Positions 37,031 to 49,615 are shown, counted from the stretch's first letter. The stretch: 64,000 nt of DNA from Antitrichia curtipendula (GCA_951230915.1 OX579635.1:23560001-23624000); one strand, 5' to 3'. Translations and numbers: made by a program. The notes: generated by a model not told the origin, from the letters alone.

Positions 37031-38905
37031 CCAATCCCGAGCCTATTACTTTCTTTAGAAGGGATTTGGTCCACATAGAGGGTTGCAAGTTCCCGACTGC
37101 AGGGAATGTGCTGCACTGCGCCACAACAATGCAACGCAACAATGTGACATGGTTGGACTTTGGCCATGTCATTTATTTATTTATTTATAATTTTTTTAAA
37201 CTTTACTTTTTAATTTTAGAAGCAAATTTAAAAATTTAAATTTTTTTTTGGTAATTAGGGTTCTGATAGCAACCCGACCGTCCTTTGTTGCATTGGGAAC
37301 AAATTAGGGAACGGACTTGAAACAACCCTCCAATGCCCCAAAATAACATCTAATGAGAGACATTCTACTATATAAGCACTTTGTTGGACCTTAAATGTTG
37401 ATTGATTTGAATGATTACTCCCTTTTTGGAATTGAGGAGTCGGGCTTTTTATTTTTTTAAATTATACTTCAAGTGCAAGATTCTTCTCAATCAAAGATTA
37501 CTATCTAGAGCCTTCTTATTGAATTGCTTGGTAACTATATGCAATCTATTGCAATTGTGGATGTCACTTATATTTGTAGAATTAAATACTCCCTCAAATC
37601 TTTATTCACATGAATTGGATGGGATCGTCTTTGATTCAAATATGTTGTTATACCTTGGCTTTAAGTTTTCAAATTTCGACAATTTTTAGATAATTAATAA
37701 TGTTTTTCCATAGGCAAATAGCTATATTCTTTTATTATGTACAAGCTAAGTGTATCAACAGAAAGGCCATGATATTTGTTTAAATGTAGAGCATGCAATC
37801 ATGCAACCTTAATTGTTTGTTTGTTCACTTGTCATACTTTTGTTGGTTCTCAAATTCTTATAAGGTATTCCTAAAATCACAAAAATAAAAAATTCAACAT
37901 ATTTTCTATTATTAAATTGAATTTTTTTGTGGGGTCTTATTGGCAGTCAAAAGGAGGTTTTAGATTCTTTTGGAATGCATTTTTTGGACATTGTATGAAT
38001 AAACTACGATTTTTCAAAGTATTGAAAATACGTGTTTCTAAAACTAAGCAGACTCTCATGAATAGAGGAAGTACATTTCAAGCAAGAATTTGTAGTGGTT
38101 GGTTTTAGAAAGCAATTGAAATTAGACGTAGTTACTCAAGGGACTATACTAGGATGTTTAAAAACTTATTTGTATTTGTTTTCATTAGTACAATCCTCAA
38201 TCTAATCTTTTTACAAATAGTCAAAGGATAGTGGACAATCATTTTATCTTTCTATGTCTCATTATATCTTTTTATGTATATTCAAGTACAATCAAATGTT
38301 GTATTAGTATATTATAAGAATAATATATAAAGAAAAAGAAATTGATTTTGTGACAAGTCTCTTGATTGTAGTACCCTACAACTTGTATATTGTTAATATA
38401 CAGGCTAAAACTTTGGCTTTGTTAACAAGAATTCATTAGATTTGGTCTTGATTTCAAGTATTACATTTAAAATGTTTTTAGGTGATTATTTTTCTAGGTA
38501 GTTATTACACTTAAATACATTGTTCTTTTGTCATTGAAATTTTTTAATTATTTTTGTAAAACTATCTAGGGTGACTTGCCTGTCACCCCAGGTTTTCAAT
38601 ACATGGTTCTCTCCCCCACTCCCTAAAAATCAGGAGCCGTTGGATGGGGGGAAAATATTTCCACCCCTCCTCAACCAAAAATTAGGAGCTGTTGGATTTG
38701 GATACAAATCTGGATTTGGATACGAGCACATGTACAAATATAAATATGTATATGGACGACAAAATACATATATGATAGATTACAAATTTATCCTATAATA
38801 TTTGCATCTCCCTACCCCCCTTGAAAATTACAACATGGGAGGGGGAAGGGTGGGGGAGTGGGCTGAAAAAAATAATTAATTTTAAAAATATTAATTTTTT
38901 ATTCA

Positions 38906-38945
38906 CCCCCCCTCCCCCAAAAAATTAATTTTTGGGGGGAGGGGG
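38906..38945. repeat. Poly-C/poly-G palindrome around TTAA
   Basis: A run of CCCCCCCTCCCCC with A6, then TTAA, is followed by T5 and GGGGGGAGGGGG. It forms an inverted repeat with arms of about 18-20 bp and a one-base offset. Flanking A/T-rich sequence is also loosely palindromic. One arm on each strand is a G-run capable of unusual structure. Confidence 0.85.
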
Positions 38946-38983
38946 AATTAAAAACTAAAATTTTTAAAATTAATTTTTTTTTG

Positions 38984-39016
38984 TCATGGTGCATAGTTTG
39001 TCACTATGCACCATGA
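38984..39016. repeat. Perfect 14-bp stem hairpin
   Basis: TCATGGTGCATAGT at 38984-38997 pairs perfectly with ACTATGCACCATGA at 39003-39016 across a 5-nt loop. It lies directly beside the inverted-repeat element starting at 39021. It could be a terminal hairpin of that element or an independent insertion hot spot. It is not a bacterial-type terminator in this context. Confidence 0.85.
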
Positions 39017-39020
39017 AAAG

Positions 39021-39335
39021 GCAGTAAGGTAGTATGCTCTTAAAGCGACCATTTAAGAGCAGATCGCCTTTTCAGGGAAGTTAAACTTATTGAAACAATT
39101 TTCAGTAAATTTATGTAGGAAGAAAAATGGAATTGGCATCTAACCCAAGTTGTTTCATATTTTTCAGACCTTTGTAGCATTAGTTATGAATTTTTGAAGT
39201 TCAAACACAGTGGTTTCTAAAAGCGACCACCTTCTGAAATGTACACAGTTCGTACATTGAAGAAAGCAAAATGTACCTCTGTGTCATGATCGCTTTTAGG
39301 ACATGGTCACTTTTAGAGCATACTACCTTAACTGC
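39021..39335. mobile_element. Inverted-repeat element (MITE), family unknown
   Basis: A 315-bp segment whose left end (GCAGTAAGGTAGTATGCTCT, then TAAAGCGACCA) is matched by the inverted right end (GCAGTTAAGGTAGTATGCTC, then TAAAAGTGACCA). Inverted arms are about 32 bp with few differences. Additional AAAGCGACCA/AAAAGCGATC words inside give nested inverted repeats. AGCGACC words near the ends recall pogo/Tigger-like MITEs, but no TA target duplication was confirmed. Confidence 0.65.
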
Positions 39336-39339
39336 CTGC

Positions 39340-41730
39340 CATTAAATATCTCTTACGTGAATTGTGAAATTATGCAATGTTTTTTATAAATAATCATGTC
39401 ACTAAAGAATAAATTCGAAATTTGAAAATCAAAGAGGGAGATTTTGTTTTGACAAATCAGTGAATGATGTGTCAAACAGTATGAATGTGTCACAAAAATG
39501 TTCTCAAACAAATTGAATGTTTAATACTCTGTACAATAGTATTATGGAAAGGAACACAATAGATAAGCCTTATTAGAAGATTTTTTATTTAAATCTTAAA
39601 GAACAAATCATCTTCCCACTTATTCAAACTTCTTTAGTTTTCTATATTTAAAACACTTGTTTTAAAATTTTGATATTGTTCTCATGTATGAATATATATA
39701 GTTTATTTTCAAATTTTAATAATTAAAACCAAAAAAATAAAATTTTAAAGTAGTTTTTTTGTAAAAATCATAGTAATTACAAAATTGCTGAAAATAGTAT
39801 GAATTTTTTTTGAGAAATTGAAGATAATAGTAACAAAGAGCGCAGCATAATTGGTGTATTTTTTGAGCTCACATCAAGAAAATTTCGACTGAAAAAGCTC
39901 TAAAGTGGTGTATCTTGAAATTTATATTCAAACTGTCACAAAAACTATAATTTTAATAATTTTGAAAAAATTAATTGAATAAGAAGTAAATTATTACAAA
40001 TACATTTTTTTAGTTAAGCAAAAAACACTTAAAAATAAAGTATTATGTGAAAATTGAGTTTTGCCTTACAAAGTTTTCCTTGGGCTTGCAGTGTCCTTTA
40101 AAGAATTAACTGGAGTTAGTGAAGATATTGATTTGTTATTTTATAAAAAACGTTTAAATAGTTTAATTTGTACTTAAATTGTGAAAAATTGTGAACAAAA
40201 CCTCCAAATAAAGGTTTTATATTGAATCTTGAAAGATGCCACATTATTATTAAATTTTTAGAAAAGACTTTGGAGGGAATTTAGCTAATTATTTTGCTTT
40301 AGAAATTCAACTGTTTTAAAAAAAAAACTTAGTTAGTAGATTTTTCAACTCAAAAGAGTATTATCAAAGTATAGATAGAGAGTTATCAAAGTAGAGTGTA
40401 ATCAAGTGTCTAGTATTAGTTTACAAAGAAAGCCCATCTAGAAATTAAGTTTGAAATTTAACAAATAATGTCTTTAGTATTGAAGATTCAAAGACAAAAA
40501 TACTACCTCAATGTTGTAGTTAGAGAAAAATGGGGATTATGTTTAATAATGGAAATAGAAGCTAGTTTCAATATTGCAATTTTTGAATTGCATCACCATA
40601 CGGCAATATTAGATGGTTAATGATTATTTTGTTTGCTTTCAAAATTGTATTTTGCTTGAATATTATTTATCTTGAAACTTCTAAATAGCTCTTTAAAAAT
40701 TTGAATATAAAATTAATCCCTTTTGGATTTTGTTTTTTGTAATAAAATAAAATAAAATAATATTAGTATTTAATGAAAAACTTTTTATATTTGGAATACA
40801 AGTGTTTTAACTTTATGTATAAATGTAGAAAAATATAGTGTTACACAATTTTAAAAGACTGAGCCTATTTCATTTTTGTTTATTTAAAGATTTAATTATC
40901 TTTTTGCAAGTGTTAGATCATTTCAAGGGGGTAATGCATTTAGGTTTATTTAGACTTTGGTAAAATAAATTTGTTCATCGACGATAGTCATAAATTATCT
41001 TTTTTATATGCATACTTTGCATATTGAATGTACAAGATTTTTGACAAAGAAGAGCCAACAAATTTTGTTTTTCTTGAGGTGTTTTTGCATTTTGGTTCCT
41101 TCTATGTGGTGATGTGAAGCATGAATCTATTTTCCTAAGATTATCAAGAATACTTCACTTAACAAATACTATTACAATTGTGGTATATGGAGACTACCAA
41201 CAAGCCCAAATGCTAGTCTCCTCCTTGCTATTGAGAGGTTGGTTACTTGTGTATACCATTGGTCAAGTTGGTTACTCAAGAATTATACATATGTAGAGTT
41301 CCAAAAAAAATTGCACAAGATATGAAGAGGTGTCTAGTCTGACAACTAGAGTTTTAGTAGTCTTTAAATTTCTAATTCAAATTCACTCTACAATGCCTCA
41401 CAAAACTATTCCAGTACTTCAAAAATCTTCTTTTGATTAAAATTAGATGGCACACGGCAAAAGCAAATGGCCATGTGGTTGTTACAATTATCTTTTAATC
41501 CAAATTAAGAAGCCACATGTCACAATTGAAGACATGCAATAGCATACATGCATGATAATGATAAGTTCAAAGCCAAATTATTCAATGGAACACTTTTGTG
41601 ACCGTACTATTATGAACTGGATGTCTCCTTTAGCCTGTCAGTATTGATGGGACTTGTACTTTTTGCTCTTGAACTATGTATACTGAGCATTCTTCATAAC
41701 TTCTTTTTACTCTAAAGTCCTTGCTTCTGA
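39340..41730. other. AT-rich intergenic region
   Basis: No gene seen. Very AT-rich, with long A and T runs. Short ORFs only. Confidence 0.45.
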
Positions 41731-41739
41731 GTAGCCAAG

Positions 41740-42893
41740 ATGGTTTGCCCATTATTTTCTCAGAAAAAATCAAATGTCATTTATATATTGCAAAGAAGGG
41801 TACAATTAGACAAGTATCAAGTAGTTACATGTGGGTATTGGAATTGTGCACATGCTTCGAAAGAAATTTGTTTATGATGTAGAATCATCACATCACTACA
41901 AGAAAATGGGGGTACAAATGACTTGTCCACAATGACTGCACCGACAACAATGACTGCAAAATGACTATTTTGCAGTCATTGTTATCGGTGCAGTCATTGT
42001 GGACAAGTCATTTATACCCTCAATTTCTTGTAGTGCATGGAGGCAGACCAAGAAAGTTGACTCCTATAATGGAATTAGCTTGTGTGTTGGATATGACTAG
42101 AAGGAAGCTCATTACTATTGTAGAGGCTACAAAAATGTGCAAGAGGCATTTGGGATGCAAGTGTGTGTTGAAACAATGAGACGTGCTTTGTGTAGAGGTG
42201 GTTTACAATCACAAGTGAAGCCAAAACCATGTCTCTCTGTCAAGAATGTCAAAGCATGCTTAGAATTTGCAAGAGCCCATCTAGATTGGACTATAGATGA
42301 TTGGAGTTGTGTCATTTTCTTTTATGAGTCTAAAATCAAGTGATTTTACTATGATGGAATCTCCTAGTGTTGGAGTCATGACCCACATGAGTTGTCAAGA
42401 CGCATTATTACAAAGACAGTGAAGCATGGTGGTGGTGGGTTCATATTTTGAGGTAGTATGACTAGTCATGGGCCAGGACTAGTGTACAAAATTGAAGTCC
42501 ATCTCAATCAATATGGATACTGTCAAATTTTAGAGCAAACAATAGATGGTGCAATTAGAAAATATGGATTAGATTCTACAAAAGTCATTTTCTAGCAATA
42601 TAATGCTTCTATTCACATCACAAAGATTATGCAAAAATGATTTTCAAGGCAAAGTTTTAGTCTTCTAACCGTTCTTGTCCAATCCAATAGAACTTCTATA
42701 GGCAGTCCTCAAAAGGAGATTGAATCAAAATGATTCACCCCCCCAAAAAATGATTGAATTACGAGAACGTGTAGTACAAGTTTTTTCTTCTATTACTACA
42801 CATGATTGAAGGATACTTGTAGAAACAGGTTCAAAAGGATGGAAGCTGTAGTAGCTTCAAAATGAAAATGGACACCATATTAGGTAGCTTACT
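41740..42893 (+). pseudogene. Tc1/mariner transposase, dead
   Basis: A degenerate Tc1-like transposase can be followed across most of its length. There is an N-terminal helix-turn-helix region (41740-41890, with a frame change near 41810), then GGRPRKLT after the CACTA insertion, then VKNVKACLEFARAHLDWTID. VIFFYESK follows where the family has a catalytic Asp (Tyr codon at 42323-42325). The GGGGFIF motif is followed by a stop where the family usually has Trp. Next come VIF-stop-QYNASIH, where the second Asp is also Tyr (42599-42601), a shortened NPIELL third-acid region, LKRRLNQND and a C-terminal region to about 42893. Stops interrupt it at several sites. It cannot encode an active enzyme. 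Tc1-like elements of this type are uncommon in seed plants. Confidence 0.85.
41894..42035. mobile_element. CACTA-type MITE nested in the Tc1 pseudogene
   Basis: A 142-bp element made almost entirely of two 68-bp inverted arms (4 mismatches) around a 6-bp spacer. Its ends are CACTACAAGAAA, the classical plant CACTA/EnSpm terminus. It is flanked by the 3-bp duplication CAT (41891-41893 and 42036-42038). Its insertion separates the helix-turn-helix part of the Tc1 transposase from the GGRPRKLT linker, so it arrived after the Tc1 element. A transcript would fold into one long hairpin. Confidence 0.93.
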
Positions 42894-42899
42894 TAGAGC

Positions 42900-45540
42900 A
42901 CTCACAAAACTGGACCAATGTGTATACCAATTTTAAGATTTCATTTTTCCTTTCAATGATACTTAATTTAGTTGGAACTTCTTACAAATGTGTAGTAGAT
43001 TGGATGTAATATATGCCTCAAATACTGAAAGTTTGGACATCCATTTGTCTAAAACTTATTTTTGAACCCAGAAGTTCCAATGATTGGAACAATTTTTTGA
43101 GGCCGTATATCTAATAATTTTCTTTGAAACCACAATCTAGATGCGTTTGATGTTTTTTAGCTAGTTTAAGATCTAGCCTTGTGATATGCAAATATAATCA
43201 ATTTTCTAGAGTAGATGTTTTTTTTCTAGCATTGTCGCATGATAAGAGTAGTGGGATAAAGTTGAGAGTAGTAACCTCTTCTTTAAGCAAGAAGGAAAAA
43301 TATTTGCTATCTTTTGTTCTAAAACTAAAACCAAAACCAATAAAAAAAACATCAAAAAAACTAAAACTTGGGCCCTTCCAACTTGTTGTTTATTCTTTCA
43401 ATTCTGTGAATTAAACATTTTTAGTTTGAGGTTTCACTTGAGATCTACAAACAAACAAAGAGGACACAAGAATTAGCAAGAATTTAATTAAACATTTACA
43501 AGAGTAGCCCTTGATCACCACTAGTGAAGGCAATGTAGTGTCAAATAAACTGGTGGAAATTAGATTGTAGCAAAAAATGTAAATTCAACACAAGGATGGG
43601 ATTTTGATTATTAGTTCAAGCCATAAGTAATAACATCTTGAGTACAAAATTATTTTGATTTTTTCAGCAAATACATTAGGTGATCTTGGAAAGCCAAGCT
43701 ACAGTGCAAGAGTATAGTTTCAGAGTGATGTGAAGGTACTAATTGAGTGTGAAACTGGTACAGAGGTAGTGCTGACAAACTTAGATGATTTTCATATAAG
43801 CTTCTACTTGTGACATATTTACTTGCCTAAAACGTATAGCCTATATACATGAAACTTTACAAATAAGAGCTTGGATCGTTTATATGTACATGTAGAAAGT
43901 TCCACCATTTTGAAAATGCATGGTTTATTCATATTGAATCCAAAATATACATTTAGGAAAATCTGGAATCCCCTTTCACTTACCAACATTATTAAACAAA
44001 GATAATTTCTGTGAAGTGGCACAAGACAAACTAACGCACTAGCTTTGTACCTGCTTTGACCTGACATACAATGCACCAACACTCAAGCTTTGTCTAGTTT
44101 GACTTGTTCTGTTGAGATCAACTTGTTGCAAAGTAACACTCAGTTATCCTCCATGAACTGCATCACATGCCAGATTTTGTCCATAAACTCTGGCATTTCT
44201 TTACACAATTGTAAACAATTAGGGCATACTGAATTATGAGGACAAGCATTACAAACTCAGGCTACTCACCTCATTGTAGGGAACTTATTAACATGACAAA
44301 CCTCACCTTAGTTGTTTACTCTCCACACACTTATAATATTTGTTATAGTTCAAAACAATCCGCAGTTGCATTGATAAAGAATGTATGTAACCTTCTAATG
44401 AACTTTAAGATTGGAGAGAAACACAAACCCACTTTTTTTTCTTTCACAAGTTGATGACCAAATCCAGACTTGCTTCATTTTGCAGCTCGGATGTGGTAAT
44501 CTCTTTGAATGCCGTGTTGAGGGTTTCAACTAGGAAAAAATGATTTGATCAAGTTGTAAGCCTGCCAGACAGAAAGGCCGCATGATTCAAAGGATGAAAG
44601 GAGAGAGAAAAGAGAGACGACCTAAACAACTCAAAAGAAACAAGAGAGTCCTAATCCTAAATCTAAAATCGGCAGAGAGTTTCAGACACCTTTCAAAATA
44701 GTCTTGTTTCTTCTGGAGTTCTTGCAACCAACACAACATGGACATGCCCATCAAATTTAATGGTGTCGTGAACCACTACAAAAGCCAACAGCTTCCACTT
44801 GTTTTCCAAAATTCAACTTAATTAAAGTTTTAAAACGTACGATGAACTTCTAGAGCTTCAAAGTATGACCGGGCTTATCAAGGTAGCACATGACCTCACA
44901 AAAGATTTCTATTGTTTGCTTAGATTTGATGGAACACATTGTACAAAGTACTTAACTAATATTTCAATAGGAAACAATCGTATAATTCCTACTAGAACTC
45001 AAAACAAAGAGATACCTTGACAAGATCAACATTCCTATGTCCAATAAAACATGTAATAATGACAGTATTCAGAAGCTTCCAATCAAGTATCTAAAGATTT
45101 AAAGTTGACATTTAGCGTAGGTAACATTGGCAAGGTTGTGGACATTTAGTGTTAATGCTTGCAATTAGTGTTATCAAACACAAGTAATGTTATTGGTATA
45201 GTTTTTGTCACAAGAAAGGCTCAAAGATAAAGCCAGTCCAGTCATTACCAAATCCAAGGGATTTTAGGAGTGCACAAAAATGAAAAAAACTTCACAAGCG
45301 ATAACTTTTGAAGTGGATGGTACATGCAAAAAGGATGATTAGATAAACAAAAGCAGATTTGATGGAAACACTGACCATGCTCTATTTAATTAATAGAAAA
45401 TATTGCACCACAATCACAAACTAATCTATGATGAGTAGACCATCTCCAGAAGTCAAATAATTGAACTATGGAAGAAACTTTATACTGTTGAAGAGAGAGT
45501 CCTCAAAATAGACTCTAATATGTAGTCAATGTGTTTAGTT
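42900..45540. other. Intergenic region without a supported gene
   Basis: Somewhat less AT-rich between 43.5 and 45.4 kb than its flanks, but the ORFs are short and lack recognised motifs. A stretch near 43.9 kb (minus) loosely resembles one near 37.95 kb (plus), possibly an uncharacterised dispersed repeat. Confidence 0.4.
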
Positions 45541-45549
45541 TGGAGAAAT

Positions 45550-46420
45550 AAACTGTACAGTGGGCTACAATTCATTTACGAATTTTTCAGTCAGCTTTCA
45601 CTAGATGCCATATTTAACTACTTTTGGACTTTTAAGGGAATTTTGGACTTTGTCGATCGTGAGATCCCCCGATGTCATAGATATCTAAAATCTAAACCTG
45701 TTGTACATTTTTCAAACCACCTAGTCCAAAATCTATATCATTTCTAGATTCATAAAATCTATAGAAGTCAAAATCTACAATTGTCGTAGATGTCCCTTTA
45801 CCAATTTTGGACTTTGCAAAGTCCAAAAGTAGTTAAATATGGCATCTAGAAAGTTCAGCAACTTTAGAAAGCTCTAGCGTGCTCCAAAATGAACCAATTT
45901 TGAAACCGCAAATTGCGTTGGAATTGAAATGAAGTCCACTTCAACTTCATAACAAGTGAAAAATAAATATTTAAATTTTTTACAACAATTTGGATTCCTT
46001 TTATACACTATCTACCATTTCATAGAGAACCTTTGGGGATAGTCAAAGATTTTTTGCATTTGGGTGAAGAACAAGCAAGAAATCATACAAGCAATTCAAG
46101 TGGTATGAGAATAAGTATCTCTAAAGCAATTGTGAAGGTTCATTTTGTATCTGTACAATTAAATACAAGTTGTAATTTTCACAAATGTTGGCAACACTAG
46201 ATAGTACATAGGGTATAGAAAACATCACTCTCTTTATATGATTTTCAATTACATATATGTGTTTGTAATGATGATAAAAATGACTTCAGCGTGATTCCAA
46301 CGCAGGTCAAAATTTGAAATTCCATTCATTCTTAAGCGCACACGGGCCTCCCAAAGTTCTCCTCATCTTAGCAGGATCCAAAAATTTGTAAATGAACTAT
46401 AGCCCACTATACAGTGGGGT
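45550..46420. mobile_element. Nested foldback element
   Basis: Outer arms: CTGTACAGTGGGCTACAATT (from about 45553), with following sequence to about 45588, is repeated inverted at about 46382-46418 (AAATTTGTAAATGAACTATA, then GCCCACTATACAG). Inner arms: CTAGATGCCATATTTAACTA followed by CTTTTGGACTTT (45600-45634) is repeated inverted at about 45815-45850. The stem therefore has two tiers. No transposase is encoded. The family is unknown. CAGTGGGGTACC at the right boundary resembles a Tc1-type terminus, but this is only suggestive. Confidence 0.6.
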
Positions 46421-46449
46421 ACCAATCAAAATGTCGTTTTCGAATTCGC

Positions 46450-47375
46450 AGTGAGAAAAATTTCAGTACTGCCAACTTTGAAAGCCTCCCGAGAGCTCAA
46501 AAATTGATATTTTACCACGAAATTTTTACCACAGCATAATCTTCAAGTTAATTATATGTATGCCAAATTTCAAGGCCAAAAGATTCAACAAAAAAAAGTT
46601 ATTCAAAATCTACCAACATTGGTAGCTGTGAAATGTTTTTCACTGCTGCCAACTTTGACAGCCTCCCAAAGATTGAATTATTTTTTTTTTGCCATGAAAT
46701 TCTTTGAACAAAAACCTCTTTATGTTAATAACATATGATAAAAATTTCAAGGCCAAAAGATTAATAAAAAAAAGATATTAACAATCTACCAACATGTGTC
46801 GTTTTGAGAAACAATTGTGAAAACCGTTTCACTACTTCAACTTTGACACCCTCCCAAGGGCTGAAAAATTGCTTATTTACTATGAAATTTTTTGCACAAA
46901 GTGATTTCTATGTTAGTAACATTTGTGACAAGTTTCAAAGCCAAAAAATTTACACAAAAAAATATATTCAAAATCTACCAACATGTGTAGCTGTGAAAAA
47001 TCATTTCACTACTTCCAACTTTGACACCCTCCTAAGGGCTGCAATTTTACTTATTTACCATGAATTTTTTTGCACAAGATCCCCTCTATGCTAATAACAT
47101 GTGTGCCAAATTTGAAGGTCAAAAGATTTACGAAAAAAAGAAATCCACAATCTACCAACATGTGTAGTTGTGGGAAACAATGGGGGAAACCATTTCATTG
47201 CTCCCAACTTTGACACCCTCCCAACGGTTGAGAAATTGTCTATTTACCATGAAATTTTTGGCACAACATGCTTTTTATGTTAACAACATTCATGCAAAAT
47301 TTCAAGGTCAAAAAATTTGTACAAAAAAAAATATTTAAAATCCACCAACGTGTGTAGTTGTGAGATACATTTTAT
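46450..47375. repeat. Five-unit tandem array, period 177-189 bp
   Basis: Five units are marked by AACTTTGA(A/C)A(G/C)CCTCC at 46474, 46651, 46839, 47017 and 47206. Each is followed by a T-rich segment, a CCATGAAATTTTT-like word, a TTAATAACAT-like word, CAAATTTCAAGGCCAAAAGA-like sequence and TCTACCAACATGTGTAG. Spacing alternates between about 177 and 189 bp. ORFs running through it are repeat artefacts. The array ends beside the Tc1 fragment at 47439. Confidence 0.85.
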
Positions 47376-47438
47376 TGAAGACATTGAAATTGTTGAAGTA
47401 TGTTAGACACTCATGTTTCTAGATTGAAATTCTCCAGA

Positions 47439-47601
47439 TGATGCAAATTCTCCCGATCTCAATCCAATTGAGAACCTTTGGAAGATTTTGAAAGATGCTG
47501 TGCAACATGGCCCAATATGTCCAAAAAATTGGATTCTTAAAAATACACATCCGCTTGCCAAGATTGCTATTCAATACTACAAGCATCCAATGTATCAATA
47601 A
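47439..47601 (+). pseudogene. Tc1-like transposase C-terminal fragment
   Basis: An uninterrupted stretch reads ANSPDLNPIENLWKILKDAV followed by CPKNW, the third-acid region and C-terminal helix of Tc1-type transposases. It ends at a stop (TAA, 47599-47601). It differs in subfamily from the pseudogene at 41.7 kb (NPIENLWKIL versus NPIELLxAVL). The upstream catalytic part is missing or replaced by the tandem array. Confidence 0.85.
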
Positions 47602-49140
47602 TGCTCAAAAAAAGCTAATTCAAGTTATTCTTTTACATATTTAAATATGCATTCTAAATGCTATACCCTAAACTCGAAACCCCAAACTTTGAACTTTGCA
47701 TTAGTTACTAAAAACATTAGTGTTATGTACGGAATATGTTTGACCTTTAATTGTTTTTAAATGTAATTATCACAATGTACTATATATGTACTTATAGAGA
47801 CCGCACAGACTTATTGATTTGTGTTTTCAACATGTTTTTGGTTTTCTTCATGAATTATTATGTGTCAATCTACAAATGTAGAGCATGCAATTATAACTTG
47901 AAGTGTTTCTTTAAATTTTGATGTAAAATGCATTAATAATTTGAAACACCAAGGTCTACATAGAACAAGCAATTGTTTTATTGTATTAGAGGATGCTACA
48001 AAAAACGATTTAAGCACTTTAATGTAATTTAATGTAGTTTAATGTAGTTCAAGATTAAATATTGCATTCATACAACAAAAATATAATTTAAGTTATTTCT
48101 CTAAACCCTTATACTTATATTTTACATCTTAAATTGTAAATCGTCAACAATATATCCCATACAAAAAATATTAATGCTTAGGTAGTGAAAATTGTGATTA
48201 ACCTTCAATAGATAATGACCCATCATATATGACAATTATGAACCTCATTTATGTATGTTTGTAATGTATTTCTACATCAAAAACGTTATCTTCAATTCAT
48301 CTTGTTGTAATCTACAAATGTAAAATGTACAATTTTGATTTAATAATTTTTATTATTAGTATATTGTTCGGAAATTCTTCAAAAATTTAGAATCATTTTA
48401 ATTATTTTGAACCTATTATTTTTAAAATTTCTAAAAATACAAATTAAAAAAACTACATGTTACTTCAAATTCTATTAGATTACATTTTCTAAATAATATT
48501 TTTAAATATTTTTCACATTCAAATTTTGGAAATCAAATAATGCAATAAGTATATAAATAATTTATCCTACAAGATTTTAATTTGCAAATACTGAGATTTG
48601 TTTCACCCTAATGAAAATTTGTCATTGAAAATTTGAAGAGGATTTATTATGTCTTCTTGGTACTTGAGGGATTAATGATTACAAGTAGGTTTCATCTCTA
48701 GAAATAGTTTTTTTAACTTCACAAAGATTTTCAATATTACTAGTATTGATATTGATAGTATTGAATTCAAATTATCGATTAATAAGACCAAAAATATTTA
48801 GTATAAATGTAATAGAATTATAAATGTATGCTACAAACTTATAGCCAAATAATTGTGGTAAGAATAAGAAATAATGCATGTACAAATGATTTTATAGAAA
48901 GTTACGTAATCTAAAACCTTGAAGATTACAATATCAATTAAATTGAAAGAGAAAAAATATTATATGTTTAGACTCTTAGTAATTCAAAACTAACCAAGCA
49001 TACTAAGGCTCTAACAATACAATTGCAAGGGAACTTCTCGTCTAACTGAAATACTAATAATGACCAAATCGATTTTAATTTGCAAATAAGGAATCCAAGA
49101 GTGCTTAAGATTACAAAAATTAAAGTAATGTTTAGCACCC
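47602..49140. other. AT-rich intergenic region
   Basis: No gene or clear repeat was identified. Confidence 0.45.
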
Positions 49141-49149
49141 AATCTATGG

Positions 49150-49615
49150 AGTAAACCCACCATTGAAATTTTTGTCCAAATTGGACGTATGGATATACCA
49201 TTGGAAAGCTCTTGATGATACCTTCCAATGATATATTATAAAAGTAAACAGATAGGTCATTGGTTTGCAGACACGGACGGGGCAGACGGCCAGTCGATCC
49301 GAATCGATATCTAGAGCAATCCCACCGTTGGAGTTTTTGTCCAAATTAGACGCATGACATACCATTGGAAAGCTCTTGATAATACCTTTCTAATGATATA
49401 TTAAGAGGCACACAAACATGAACGAACAAGTTGCACAGATCGGTCAGTCCGTGTAGACGGTTTGGTCAGTTGGATTGGATGGGGCGGACAATACAGTCAG
49501 GCGGATTGGACGGGGCATGCGGGTAGTTGATTAAGGCGGATCAATCAATTGGGCGAATCAAATGGGACAGGCGGATAGTTGATTTAGGCGGACGGATCAG
49601 ATGGGGCAAATAGGA
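49150..49615. repeat. Tandem duplication (period 165 bp) and GGCGGA-rich tail
   Basis: Units beginning CCCACC(A/G)TTG at 49156 and 49321 share TTTTTGTCCAAATT(G/A)GACG and TACCATTGGAAAGCTCTTGA. From about 49440 to 49610 the sequence becomes a degenerate series of GGCGGA, GGATGGGGCGGA and TCAATTGGGCG-like words, a decayed short-period array. Confidence 0.7.

Noticed and set aside
41894..42035. miRNA gene interpretation of the 142-bp hairpin
   Set aside because: CACTA termini and a CAT target duplication identify it as a MITE. Small RNAs remain possible, but no separate gene is needed.
37917..44082. Similarity between translated segments near 37.95 kb (plus) and 43.9 kb (minus)
   Set aside because: Only about 60 bp, AT-rich, with many mismatches. 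It may be a dispersed repeat, but the signal is too weak to call.
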